From assembly GCF_000143415.4 (NCBI RefSeq), contig NW_003314279.1, forward strand, positions 765,824 through 829,823: DNA of 64,000 nt, given 5' to 3'. The DNA comes from Selaginella moellendorffii. Taxonomy: Eukaryota > Streptophyta > Lycopodiopsida > Selaginellales > Selaginellaceae. Both the position numbers and the translations under genes were made by a program. How positions within the stretch are numbered: the first letter of the stretch is position 1; each line of letters starts with the position of its first letter. Under the pieces are notes generated by a model. That model searched no databases. It worked only from the letters and a program-made list of their open reading frames with translations, and had not been told where the DNA came from. Shown here piece after piece: positions 20,801 to 31,310 of the stretch.

Positions 20801-21613
20801 AAGTGGGATAATGAAAAGTCCCACTTTAACGAAATAAAGCATATTCACATTAATCACACGGGAGAAACTGCGAGATCTAATAATGACCATGCGACACTTA
20901 AAAACAGAGGGCCGGGTTCAATTTGCAATTGGGAGTTTGGACATCCATGATGTGCCACAATGCATTAATGTTGCTACAGATGATGCACGATCAGACGCGA
21001 GTAATATTACCATTTGACTTTCTCCTAACGCAGGAGGATTGCTTGACTATGGTCCATATGAGGGGTAGCAAGCCCATCTTCGTCAAGCCAGAGGCTGTAG
21101 TGATGAACTGGATTGCTAGGTCAAGTAAAATCCTCATCATTGATGACTCGCCTATTAAAACTGCAGCGAACACGCACACATATGCAGTGCACCCCATCTC
21201 TTGTAGTATGGAAACTAGGGAGAAGAAACCATATGTTCTGGGGGACCTTGCAAAACGGCTTGGAGCGATGGTGATAGAGAACCGGCCAGTCTAGGAGGTG
21301 GCTGCAGAAATCAACCAAATGGCAGATGGAATGGTATATCAGAAGCCATTTGATCGGACAAACACCAGTCATCATTTATGGCATGTATATTGTCTAGCCA
21401 AGCACTATCCGCATCTCCATAATCTGCTCAACCGGATGGGTTCTTCGACCACTGAACATGAGCATGGACGTATTAGAGAAGAGATGGCATTACTATTGGG
21501 TTTAAATCCTGATAGTGTGGAGAGTGATGAAATTCCAAGATTATTGTATAGGCGTTGGAGGCAAAAAATAACAATCTGAGATGGCATGTATTTATTTAAA
21601 AATGTAACTTATT

Positions 21614-21635
21614 ATGGCATGGGGTTCCATGCCAT
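21614..21635. repeat. 22-bp palindrome copy
   Basis: ATGGCATGGGG followed by TTCCATGCCAT, just after the end of the FCP1-like frame. Confidence 0.75.
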
Positions 21636-21905
21636 TGTATTAATATTAAAAGACAATTCTTTGAGAGGATTTGCATTATACTAGAAGTGTTACAGCATGT
21701 TATTGGAAGTCTACGAAGTTGTTTTATTAATAAGGGGAAAGTAAAAATTGAATGGGGACTTGGGCTCCACCTAGACTCGGAGCAACTAAGCCAATATTAA
21801 AAGGATGGAAAGAAATTGGACGACAATGACAAGGAGAAGAGAGAGGTGAAGCAGTGGCAGGGGGAGGAGAAGTGATTGAGTAGACATTTCCTTGTTTAAA
21901 ATAAA

Positions 21906-21926
21906 ATGGCATGTGCCTCAATGCAG
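21906..21926. repeat. Subterminal palindrome copy, degenerate
   Basis: ATGGCATGTGC, then a degenerate right half (CTCAATGCAG), about 90 bp from the right end. Confidence 0.45.
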
Positions 21927-21997
21927 TTGAATTTTGTTATATTTATATACTATATAAAGGTTTGGAAACCTTATTTTACAAGTGGGATAATGACAAT

Positions 21998-22013
21998 TCC
22001 CACTTTAACGAAA
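21998..22013 (-). repeat. Right terminal inverted repeat
   Basis: TCCCACTTTAACGAAA followed by TA. Just inside it, AAGTGGGATAATGAC forms a small inverted motif with the end itself, unlike the direct motif at the left end. Confidence 0.8.
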
Positions 22014-22030
22014 TAGAACTTAAGCTTTAA

Positions 22031-22840
22031 TGGGCAAATCTTCAAGAAACTAAGGTACTAACTTAAGCTTAACATAATGGATCATTATTGAGAATTAAGT
22101 AAAATTATTTTAATGCTACTGCTTGTAAGTAGACTAGCTTCTTCATCAACCAAACAACTTCATCATTTAACCAAGCAATTTCATAAATATATTACTCACA
22201 ATCACATAGATATGATATAAACATCATAATGACTTGATCATCAATTGAACAATATCATGAATAATGTCTATGTCACTACTACAAAGATTTACATGAATAT
22301 CAAGTGCCAACTTTATTCAATAAAATGCAAAATAAATATTACACTCACCAGTAGAGATTTACCACACCTAACACCACTAACTTTTTTTCACAACATGAAT
22401 AAACTCATACCGTTCTTTCTGCACAAACTCAACTAATCCAACACCAAGCTACTCATGAAGCAAAAATCAAGTTCCTTAAAAAAGAATTGAGCATTGTAAC
22501 AAGTCTTCAATAGCAAGTCTAAGCAAAATAGTTTATCGTTTCACCACTATCCATCCCATAACTCATTACTTATAAAACCATAATAACATACATATATTAA
22601 GATAGGGACTCTTAATTACATGATGTGAATACAAGTAATGAGATCATAGCTTATTGCTAAATCATTTCTTAATAAAAAGAAGATGGTTTATGTATTTGAT
22701 CCTTCATCCTTAATAACTCTCTTTTTAGACTCAACTTTGACCAAACTTTAAATTTGCATTTATAGTGCCTTCAATCTTATCCAAGAAGTGTATAAGAGAG
22801 CATGGTAATGACTATTTATAATCCCTACAGTCTTAATGTA
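22031..22840 (-). mobile_element. Family B internal region (right of the DNA insertion)
   Basis: Collinear with 42357-43165 of the better preserved copy (for example AAGTAGACTAGCTTC at 22127 and 42456). It is AT-shifted and non-coding. Confidence 0.7.
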
Positions 22841-23094
22841 GTGCACATGGTTCTTACCTTTATCCTATAGTGATTTACCATAGGATAACCATGAAGCGGA
22901 ACTTAAACCCTCTATGTGCCACGTGTTATATGCCACATGTCACATGCTAAGTGTCTATAGGATAGTGGTGTGGAACCCAAGGTTTAGGGCCTTGGGCCAT
23001 TGAATGAAGGAACGGTGCCAAACTCCCATATATGGAGCCAAGGAGTGATGAAACCAGTCCACGAACAACTCCCAAGCATACAGCCCAAGGAGTG
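22841..23094 (-). mobile_element. Family B LTR, first part (split by a family A insertion)
   Basis: Matches the LTR that begins at 43622 (shared TTTACCATAGGATAACC and GGTGTGGAA blocks). It is broken at 23094 by the family A element and resumes at 37851. The last five bases, GAGTG, are the target duplication. Confidence 0.7.
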
Positions 23095-24418
23095 TGTGAA
23101 ACACAAAATCCCTAGGCCCCAAAGTGGAGCCGAAAGGGTGCCATGTGGTAGTGGCCGAAGCAAAAGCCAAACGAACATAACACGTTTGGACTAAAAGGCT
23201 CTGACTTGAAAGGTCGAGAGTGGGAGTGGAACTCCCAACAGAGTGCTTAAGGAATGAGCATGAAGCGAGCAATAAGTGAGGCTCCAAAAAGGGACCTAAA
23301 AGGACCAACATATCACACATGGAAGTGTCCAAGATGGAGTTCGAGGTGGACCCGAGATGGAGTTTGAGATGGAGTCCGAGATGGACCTGAGTTGGAGTCC
23401 AAGGTGGAGTCCAAGATGGAGTCCGAGATGGACCGAGATGGAGTCCGAGATGGAGTTCGAGAAGTACCCGAGATGGAGTCCAAGATGGACCCTAGATGGA
23501 GTTCGAGATGGACCGAGATGGAGTCCAAGATGGAGTTCGAGATGGACCCGAGATGGAATTCAAGATGGACCCGAGATGGAGTCCGAGATGGACCCGAGAT
23601 GGAGTCCGAGATGGACTCGAGATGGAGTCCAAGATGGAGTCCGAAATGGACCGAGACAGAGTCCGAGATGGAGTCCGAGATGGACCCGAGATGGAATCCG
23701 AGATGGAGTCCGAGATGGACCCGAGATGGAATCCGAGATGGAGTCCGAGAAGGACCCAAGATGGAGTCTGAGGTCAAGACCAAGACCGGGACTGAGATCG
23801 GGACCGAGACCGAGACTGAGATCGGGACCGAGACCGAGACCGACCGAGACCGGGACCGAGACTAAGATCAAGGCCGAGGCTGAGTCCAAGTCCGAGTCCA
23901 AGTCCGAGTCCGAGTTCGAGTCTGAGAGGGTGAAAGCCCAAAGCGTTTGTCTCCCAGACCCTGGGGGGTTTGGTAAGCTCCAAAAGTATAGTAAGGAGGA
24001 GGACTGTAGTGGAGCCAATTTGGCCAGGAAAGGCCAGTTTGGCCCAGGAAGGCCAGACCCAGTATTGGGTGATGAATTGACCACTGGGAAGTCCAAGACT
24101 AGAGTGAATACAGACCGATAAGCAGGGTAGCTTGGTGAAGTGTTCAAGAGCCGGCTTTAGTTCCCTCGGGAGATTGACTGCCGATGCTCCCAGTCCAAGT
24201 GTGGGTGGCACTACCTACTTGGATACCTGGTGTGGCTCAACGGAACCTCGCTCTAAGCCCATGGCTAGAGCACCTAAAGGCGGAAGGTGGGGAGAGTACC
24301 CACGGGGCTCGCGTAAGGTTACAGTGTTCCGAAATGTTGTCCCGAAGTCCTAAATAGGGGTAAGGAGGAGGAGCAGTCCTCTAGTGTAGTGACTATGGAT
24401 ACGGTCACATGGTGAGGA
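23095..24418 (+). repeat. A1 5' LTR (3' end deleted)
   Basis: Contains a 12-bp array (unit GAGATGGAGTCC and GAGATGGACCC variants, about 23329-23772), a hexamer array of GAGACC/GGGACC (about 23773-23875) and of GAGTCC (about 23878-23925). A conserved unique half follows. Confidence 0.75.
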
Positions 24419-27400
24419 AGGTCCTAAGAGTGGGCTTGTCCTTGAGGAGTAGCAAGTTGGGAAGACATGGCTCTCCACTACAGTTCACATGTGAACTTGT
24501 AGGCAAGATGGTGGATAGAAAAGGGCCAATGATGGAACGATTTTGGGATCTTGGGAACAGTGTAAGGCTTTCCTCATTGAGTGAGGATGTGATTCAGATG
24601 AGCATTTGATGCAGCAAACGGGCTAACATAGTTGTGGTAAACAACTATAGTTGGGATCACGGGAAAGATGTAGACTCCAAAACAATAAAGGAGTCACAAG
24701 ATTACCCTTATATAGTTGAGGCTGATGCTTATAACTTTGAGACCGGAATTGATGACCATGGGAGATCAAATACAGAAGAGGACACAAGTCCTCGAAATGG
24801 TAGCCGGGGCTACCTCTAATAAATGCTGGAACAACCCAAGGAGTTGGGGGTGTACTCAGAGGATGAGTTGGTATTCTCATCACATGGACAAATGGTCCTA
24901 AGGGGCAAAAGGTTGCCCCAAGAGAACAAATCAAGTGTCAGAGTAACACTTGCAAAGATGGTCCTTGTGAGTAGGACCTGAATACAAGAAGTTGTATTCC
25001 AGTGAGTTAACACCTCAAAGGTAGGACCTCACGGGTTGTCAAATGATAAAGTCCAAAAAGTTGGATGACTCAAATAAGAGTCAAAGAATAATCCTAAGGG
25101 ATTGGTTGAAGCATTTGGACTGAGATGTATGGTGTCCTATGAGGTTTGGGGAGGATCATAAGATCCAAGTATGAAAACAGTAGGTATCTCATTGATAGCA
25201 GAATGTGCCATACTAAAGTTATGAGAAAGATGTTCCCAAAAGAAAGCAACTTTGGCTCAGAGTTGGGTGCAAACACTATGGTGCGGTGCTAACGGATAGT
25301 TAGCATGAGGAACAACCATATTAGCCTTGGCAAAAACCTAGACGCTAATAAGTAGTGTCATAAGGATGGGCTAGTGGGGCCAAGGGTGTGGAGACACCAA
25401 ATGTGCCAAGGTGTGATACTTTGAGGTTATATTGATAGGTTTATAAGAACCCCTTTGCCAAAGGGAATCCTAACGGAAATAGGAATGGCATAGCCTAAGC
25501 TGGAAGGTATGTGGTAGAGTGTAGTGACCAAAACAATAATGGAGGTGTGGAAGCATCAGCAATGAGTTATAGGACTTGACAACTATGAGGCAACTAAGTA
25601 AAAGGTGCAAGATAATTTGTTAAACTGGTAGAAAGTAGTTACCCAAGACATTTTAATGGTATAAGGAAGTTAGATATACCCTTATGTAGAATAAATTGCT
25701 TATGTTGTGATATAGTAAATCAATGTCATAAAAGAGAATGCTCATTGTCTAAGAGGCCATCATTTGGGACATCCAAACACTCTAGAACACCAGGAGGTGG
25801 TGTTTGATGTCGCGAGGGTAGTAGATAAGGCCCAAGGGACTAAGTCCCTAACGAATGATGGATAGAAAGTGCTATCCAAATGTCCAAGGTGGCGGAGATG
25901 GGAGAAGATTGTTTACCCGAATTGGACAAAGCCAAAAATGAAATTTTGGCAAGGCTAGTGATGGGCATGTAAGGGCCCATAAGCAACAACATTAATCCCG
26001 GTATGTGAGATTATACGGTGAGTATACCTGAATTAAGGAACCACTCCCTGAGTTGTCGGGTAGGTTCATCCCCAAGAATACTTGCTAAGGCATGGTAGAA
26101 AGTGCAAAGCTATCCTCCTAGTTTGGAGGCGAATAGCTGAAAGAAAGGTGTAAAGCCAAAAAACAAGTAGTAAAGGGATAGAACTAAACCATAGGAATCG
26201 AAGGGCATAACCAAGGGTGGTTATGCCAGTTGGGAGTGGAGAATCAAGTGAGGGCTCAAGGGTGTTATTGCTAGCAACCGTGATGCCATGGAATGTCTAA
26301 AATATGGAATTGTCCATGTTAAATTATATGGCAATTAAAAAGCTTATGAAAAAGGAGGCCTTAGCAAGCTAAAGGACAGAGTTCCTTTGAAGTTCCTAAA
26401 GACGATTCTAGGTAGCTTAATACCTAGAAAGGCCAAGTGTAAATGGTTCCTAGAGTGCGCAAAATTAAAGTGGTGCAGTAGAAGCGTGGTCTTGAAGCTG
26501 GCCATGAGGCGAGGCTATCAAGGTTGGGGAAGTAGTTCCCGAGTGTTCAAAGAGAGGGCTTTGAACGAAAGTTGATGGTTAAGGACTTTCACATTTATGC
26601 ATGAACTATGTTACGGTGGCCGGATGACTTGCTAAGTGAGATTGGCAAGTTAGGGGGACAAATCCCCTAGTTGAAGGTGCTAACTTCAAAAGGGGTGGCC
26701 CATGGGGCCGAGCATGGAAGAGTCCATGCATGATCACAGACGTATCAAGTGAGAGGACTTGGCAGTGCGGGGGAACTAGGTTCCTAAGTTGTAATCTATA
26801 GTGTGCTTTAAAAATAAGTTAGTGCATTGGCGTGGGGAGTCATGCTAGGCATCTAGAGTGATGCCGTTTGTAGATGCATATACGAAGGTTGGGTTCGAGT
26901 CCCAACCCTATAGTGCTTGGGTTCGAGTCCCAAATCACTAGGGCGTGGTGATGTTTTGGAATATGAGGACACTCATATTTCGGTGGTCATGGACTCTCAG
27001 TGAGGAGATTGGTTTGGGCACACTGCCAAGCAAGGGATGCCTCGGAGTCATGATGCACGGTTAAATTGTTTAAAGTGAAAGCTTAGCATATCTAACTTGA
27101 ACACTTTGGTGCAAAGGGCACCAAGGACGTGGTGAATGAGATGGGGACACCTTGTCTCAGTTGCTATGGATCCTTGGCCGGAAGGGCTGGCTTGGGCGCA
27201 TTGCCAAGTGTGGAGGATGCCATCGGGGTCTGGAATAGTCAACAATTTAAAAGGGTCTGGAATACCTAGTTCCTATTGGTAGACCTGTTAAGGGGTCAAG
27301 ATGAGATCACTAGGTGATTTTGTGGCTAAACCAAGACAAGGTCTTTATTTGGGTTAAGGAATATGATTCCCAGTTCAAAGGGTTGATTTGAACTATTGAT

Positions 27401-28413
27401 AATGGTGTGGCTTGGTTGAGGTGACCAAGTGGGAAGGACACCTAAAGGGAAATCAGTTATGCCAATACGATGGTATAGTAAGTCCAAGAAAGTAGTCTCG
27501 GGGAAAGACCCATGGGAGGGTCGCAAAGTTGGGCCGTGGATGAAGCCCGTAGCAGAAATTGCTAAAGAGACCTACTAGGGGTGAGCACCCGCTGGACTTA
27601 GCAAAGTAGAGCCTTTGCCATGGAACCAAAAGGATACCTCGAGAATGGAGGTAGTGATCCTATGTTGCTCAATGCAACAATCAATGAATAAAAGCAAAAG
27701 ACTAGTGGCCAAGTGTGGGCCATGGAGTTCATTGGAAGGAATCCAAATGGCAAAGTTAGGCATGGAACACTAATGTGTTGGATGCTAACGGATTGTGAGA
27801 AAGGAAGTATGCTTCCAAGGATGGATTCCCAAATGCTCCAAGTTGGCAAAGGTGAAAGCTCCAAGAGAGGGAGTAGTGAAGTAGCCAAAGGATAGGGCCG
27901 TGGATAGCTCTAGCACAATTTATGATGGCTGGAACTTGGTGCCAAAAGTGGCATAAAATAGAAAGGAGGACGATGGTGCCCTCAAGTGGGGAGCTTCCTA
28001 GAATGGGAAGTGAAGTTGCACAATATATGTAGTGAAAGGTGTCAAAGATACCAAAGAAATTGACTTCGAGAAGTCAAAATTAAAAGTTCCAAAGTGATTT
28101 GGTTGTGTCAATAGAAGATGGGACTACTCAAGAATGAATAGTAGGATTGAGCTAGAGAATGGGTCTCTAATGGGTTTAGCGAGAGCAAACCCAATAAAAG
28201 GGAGAGAACCACCTGAGGTGGTCAAATAAATCTCTATGTTAGAGACACTATGCTCTTTAGAGGTTGGACAAAGCATAGTGAGCCTTTGGTGTCAAACCAT
28301 TGACAAATATTGGCTAAGTGCCAAGGATGGTGAGGTAATACATGCTAGTGTTACTTTATAAAATGGTTTATTGTTTGATGAGGACATTGAACTTCGTCTA
28401 TGGGTGGTGGAGT
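24419..28413 (+). other. A1 internal region, non-coding, purine-rich
   Basis: No frame longer than about 100 codons and no retroelement motif. The sense strand is strongly enriched in A and G. It is collinear throughout with 31389-35401. Two tandem TTCGAGTCC words at 26907-26932 resemble tRNA T-arms. It ends with the polypurine-like ATGGGTGGTGGAGT before the 3' LTR. Confidence 0.65.
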
Positions 28414-29445
28414 TGTGAGACACAAAATCCCTAGGCCCCAAAGTGGAGCCGAAAGGGTGCCACGTGGTAGTAGCCGAAGCAAAAGCCAAACGAGCATAAC
28501 ACGTTTGGATTAAAAGGCTCCGACTTGAAAGGTCGAGAGCGGGAGTGGAACTCCCAACGGAGTGCTCAAGGAACGAGCATGAAGCGAGCAATAAGTGAGG
28601 CTCCAAAAAGGGACCCAAAAGGACCAACACATCACATGTAGAAGTGTCCGAGATGGAGTTCGAGGTGGACCCGAGATGGAGTCCAAGATAGAGTCCGAGA
28701 TGGACCCGAGTTGGAGTCCGAGGTGGAGTCTGAGATGGAGTTTGATATGGACCAAGATGGAGTCCGAGAAGGACCCGAGATGGAGTCCAAAATGGACCCG
28801 AGATGGAGTCCGAGATGGACCGAGATGGAGTCTGAGATGGAGTCCGAGATGGACCTGAGATGGAGTCCAAAATGGAGTCGAAATGGACCGAGATGGAGTC
28901 CGAGGTCAAGATCGAGACCGGGACTGAGACCGGGACCAAGACCGAGACCGAGACTGAGACCGAGACCGGGACCGAGACCGAGACCGGGACCAAGACCGAG
29001 ACCAAGCCCGAGGCCGAGACCAAGCCCGAGCCCGAGTCCGAGTCTGAGTCTGAGTCCGAGTCCGAGTCTGAGTTCGAGTCTGAGAAGGTGAAAGCCCAAA
29101 GCGTTCATCTCCCAAACCCTAGGGGGTTTGGTGAGCTCCAAAAGTATAGTAAGGGGGAGGATTGCAGTGGAGTCAGTTTGGCCAAGAAAGGCCAGTTTGG
29201 CCCAGGAAGGCCAGACCCAATGTTGGGTGATGAACTGACTACTGGGAAGTCCAAGACTAGAGTGAATATAGACCGACAAGCAGGGTAGCTTGGTGAAGTG
29301 TTCAAGAGCCGACTCTAGTTCCCCCAGGAGATCGACTGGCCAATGCTCCCAGTCCAAGTGTGGGTGGCACTACCTACTTGGATACCTGGTGTGGCTCAAC
29401 AAAACCTCGCTCGAAGCCCATGGCTAGAGCACCTAAAAACAGAAG
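28414..29445 (+). repeat. A1 3' LTR, left part
   Basis: Begins TGTGAGACAC, carries shorter 12-mer and hexamer arrays than the other LTRs (about 28645-29085), and is cut at 29445 by A2. The last five bases AGAAG are the A2 target duplication. Confidence 0.8.
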
Positions 29446-31310
29446 TGTGAGACACAAAATCCCTAGGCCCCAAAGTGGAGCCGGAAGGGCGCCACATGGT
29501 AGTGGCCGAAGCGAGAGCCAAACGAGCGTAACACGTTTGGACCAAAAGCTCCAACTTGAAAAGTCAAGAGCGGGAGTGGAACTCCCAATGAAGTGCTCGA
29601 GGAACGAGCACGAAGCGAGCAAAAGGCGAGGCTCCAAAAAGGGGACCCAAAAGGACCAACACATGACACGTGGGAGTGTCCGAGATGGAGTCCGAAGTGG
29701 AGTCTGAGGTGGACCCGAGTTGGAGTCCAAAGTGGAGTCCGAGATGGACCCGAGATGGACCCGAAATGGAGTCCGAGATGGAGTCCGAGGTGGACCCGAG
29801 ATGGACCCGAAATGGAGTCCGAGATGGACCCGAGATGGAGTCCGAGATGGAGTCCGAGATGGAGTCCGAGGTGGACCCAAGATGGACCCGAAATGGAGTC
29901 CGAGATGGAGTCCGAGATGGACCCGAGATGGAGTCCGAGATGGAGTCCGAGATGGACCCGAGATGGACCCGAAATAGAGTCCGAGATGGAGTCCGAGATG
30001 GACCCGAGATGGAGTCCGAGATGGAGTCCGAGATGGACCCGAGATGGACCCGAGATGGAGTCCGAGATGGAGTCCGAGATGGAGTCCGAGATGGAGTCCG
30101 AAGTCGAGACCGAGACCGGAACCGAGACCGGGACCGAGACCGAGACCGAGACCGAGATCGGGACCGAGACCGAGACCGAGGCCGAGGCCAAGACCGAGCC
30201 CGAGCCCGAGTCCGAGTCCGAGTCCGAGTCCGAGTCCGAGTCCGGAGCCTGAGAGGGTGAAGCCCAAAGCGTTCGTCTCCCAGACCCTGGGGGGTTTGGT
30301 GAGCCCCAAANNNNNNNNNNNNNNNNNNNNNNNNNNNNNNNNNNNNNNNNNNNNNNNNNNNNNNNNNNNNNNNNNNNNNNNNNNNNNNNNNNNNNNNNNN
30401 NNNNNNNNNNGGCCAGGAAAGGCCAGTTTGGCCCAGGAAGGCCAGACCCAGTGTTGGGTGATGAACTGACCACTGGGAAGTCCAAGACTAGAGTGAATAC
30501 GGACCGACAAGCGGGGTAGCTTGGTGAAGTGTTCAAGAGCCGGCTCTAGTTCCCCCGGGAGATCGACTGGCTGATGCTCCCAGTCCAAGTGTGGGTGGCA
30601 CTACCTACTTGGATACCTGGTGTGGCTCAACGGAACCCGCTCTAAGCCCATGGCTAGAGCACCTAAAGGCGATAGATGGGGAGAGTACCCAGGTGGCTCG
30701 CGTAAGGCCACGGTGTTCCGAAATGTTGTCCCAAAGGCCCAGACTGTGGAAAGGAAGAGGAGCAGTCCTCTGGGGTAGTGACCAAGGACATAGTCATGTG
30801 GTGAGGAAGTCCCAGAGGACCGTGGGACTTAGTGGTCGGGCCTGTGGGCCTCGATCCAGTGGCAGTGTTGGCAAACACGGCCAGGGGCAGAAAGGGACTT
30901 GGTAGGAACTGACAAAGGGACTTTGGGGAAGGCAACTCCCCAGGTCTGTGGGCATCCTAAGGATGCTAAGGAGTGGATCTAGGATGACCACTCGTGGACA
31001 CATGGCCCAGTCTTGGAGAGACGGGGTGGTGATGCAAGTGGTGTTGAACCACTAGTGCAGTAAAGGTGAATGGCCATGGCCTTAGCGTAACGGGCCGAGA
31101 TGTTAGTGGTACCTTTGGGTGTCGGTCTCAGGACCGGACACGTGGAGCACTTGGACCAGGTGCAAGTGTGGAGTGGCATGGATGCCATTCTTGGGGCTAG
31201 CAAGTCCCAAGTCCTAAATTGGACCTATGGAGGTTGTGAACGAGACTCCTCTAAGTGGTTGGAGGTGTGGTTAAGTGACTAAAGTAGAATGGAAAAATTA
31301 GTCGCTTACA
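29446..31310 (+). repeat. A2 5' LTR
   Basis: 12-mer array about 29680-30105, hexamer arrays about 30106-30245. The N gap replaces about 36 bp by comparison with the 3' LTR, so the true LTR length is close to 1.8 kb. Confidence 0.9.
30311..30410. other. Assembly gap (100 N) inside A2 5' LTR
   Basis: The matching segment of the 3' LTR between CTCCAAA and GGCCAGGAAAGG is only about 36 bp, so the gap is a fixed-length placeholder. Confidence 0.9.

Larger units (their letters stand above)
20563..20834 (+). mobile_element. 272-bp non-autonomous relative of the 12.9-kb element
   Basis: The ends TTTCGTTAAAGTGGGAC and GTCCCACTTTAACGAAA are bordered by TA on both sides. Left-end (TTATTCAGTATAGTGGGAC) and right-end (AAGTGGGATAATGA) subterminal sequences match those of the large element in the same orientation. 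It contains two palindrome copies (20604-20625, 20779-20800) and AT-rich filler, with no coding capacity. It interrupts the FCP1-like frame after FMF; removing it with one TA puts the frames on both sides in register, leaving a TAA at the junction. Confidence 0.8.
18983..21579 (+). pseudogene. Acidic linker and FCP1/HAD-phosphatase-like domain (cargo gene, part 2)
   Basis: Probably the continuation of part 1. Exons: 18983-19519, a 15-nt microexon 19577-19591, 19637-19744, 19792-20376, then 20424 on; the introns are 45-57 nt with GT/AG ends and all phase 1. The first exon encodes a soluble segment (about 19010-19310) and then a run of Asp/Glu (from 19320). The fourth encodes degenerate repeats of about 25-30 residues around D-x-APL(D/E)PP. 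The last part has CIIFDLNGVLLSHE, LGVWTSMMCHNALMLL and KILIIDDSPIKTA, the block order of FCP1/NIF-type HAD phosphatases. The usual DxDGT is DLNGV, so the second Asp is lost. Breaks: TAG 19312, TGA 20322 and 20349, a 272-bp insertion at 20563, a frameshift near 20930, and TAG 21292. Function unknown; catalysis by this copy is unlikely. Confidence 0.55.
9086..22013. mobile_element. 12.9-kb DNA element with inverted ends and cargo genes
   Basis: The left end TTTCGTTAAAGTGGGA (9086-9101) and right end TCCCACTTTAACGAAA (21998-22013) are perfect 16-bp inverted repeats, both bordered outside by TA. The flanking DNA on both sides is one family B retroelement whose uninterrupted counterpart is at about 42340-42360, so the insertion edges fall near 9074 and 22030. 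Weaker inverted similarity (AAGC, then TCTA) continues outward from the core, so the exact end and the duplication (TA or a TAA-like triplet) are unsettled. Inside are a DUF7869-type gene on the minus strand, a long cargo gene on the plus strand, a 192-bp palindrome between them, a nested 272-bp relative, and about 25 copies of a 22-bp palindrome. I do not recognise a named superfamily. Confidence 0.75.

Noticed and set aside
9084-22015. Assignment to Tc1/mariner because TA borders both ends
   Set aside because: The encoded protein is not mariner-like, and weak inverted similarity extends beyond TA, so the duplication is not proven.
22921-22950. TATGCCACATGTCACATGC as another copy of the 22-bp palindrome
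   Set aside because: It belongs to the family B LTR (repeated near 43710 and 62590) and lacks the GGC..GCC half-site structure.
23329-23772. CRISPR-like appearance of regularly spaced repeats
   Set aside because: The units are contiguous 12-mers without unique spacers, in plant nuclear DNA inside an LTR.
23357-24147. Open frames of 90-255 codons on both strands of the family A LTR arrays (also at 28292-29357, 29374-30588, 35339-36487, 46278-47129, 52031-53120)
   Set aside because: They are produced by 12-bp and 6-bp repeats that lack stops in many frames at once; the same DNA is open in up to five frames and no domain is visible.
26896-26942. A tRNA gene
   Set aside because: Only T-arm-like hairpins are present; no D-arm, anticodon arm or acceptor stem could be drawn.
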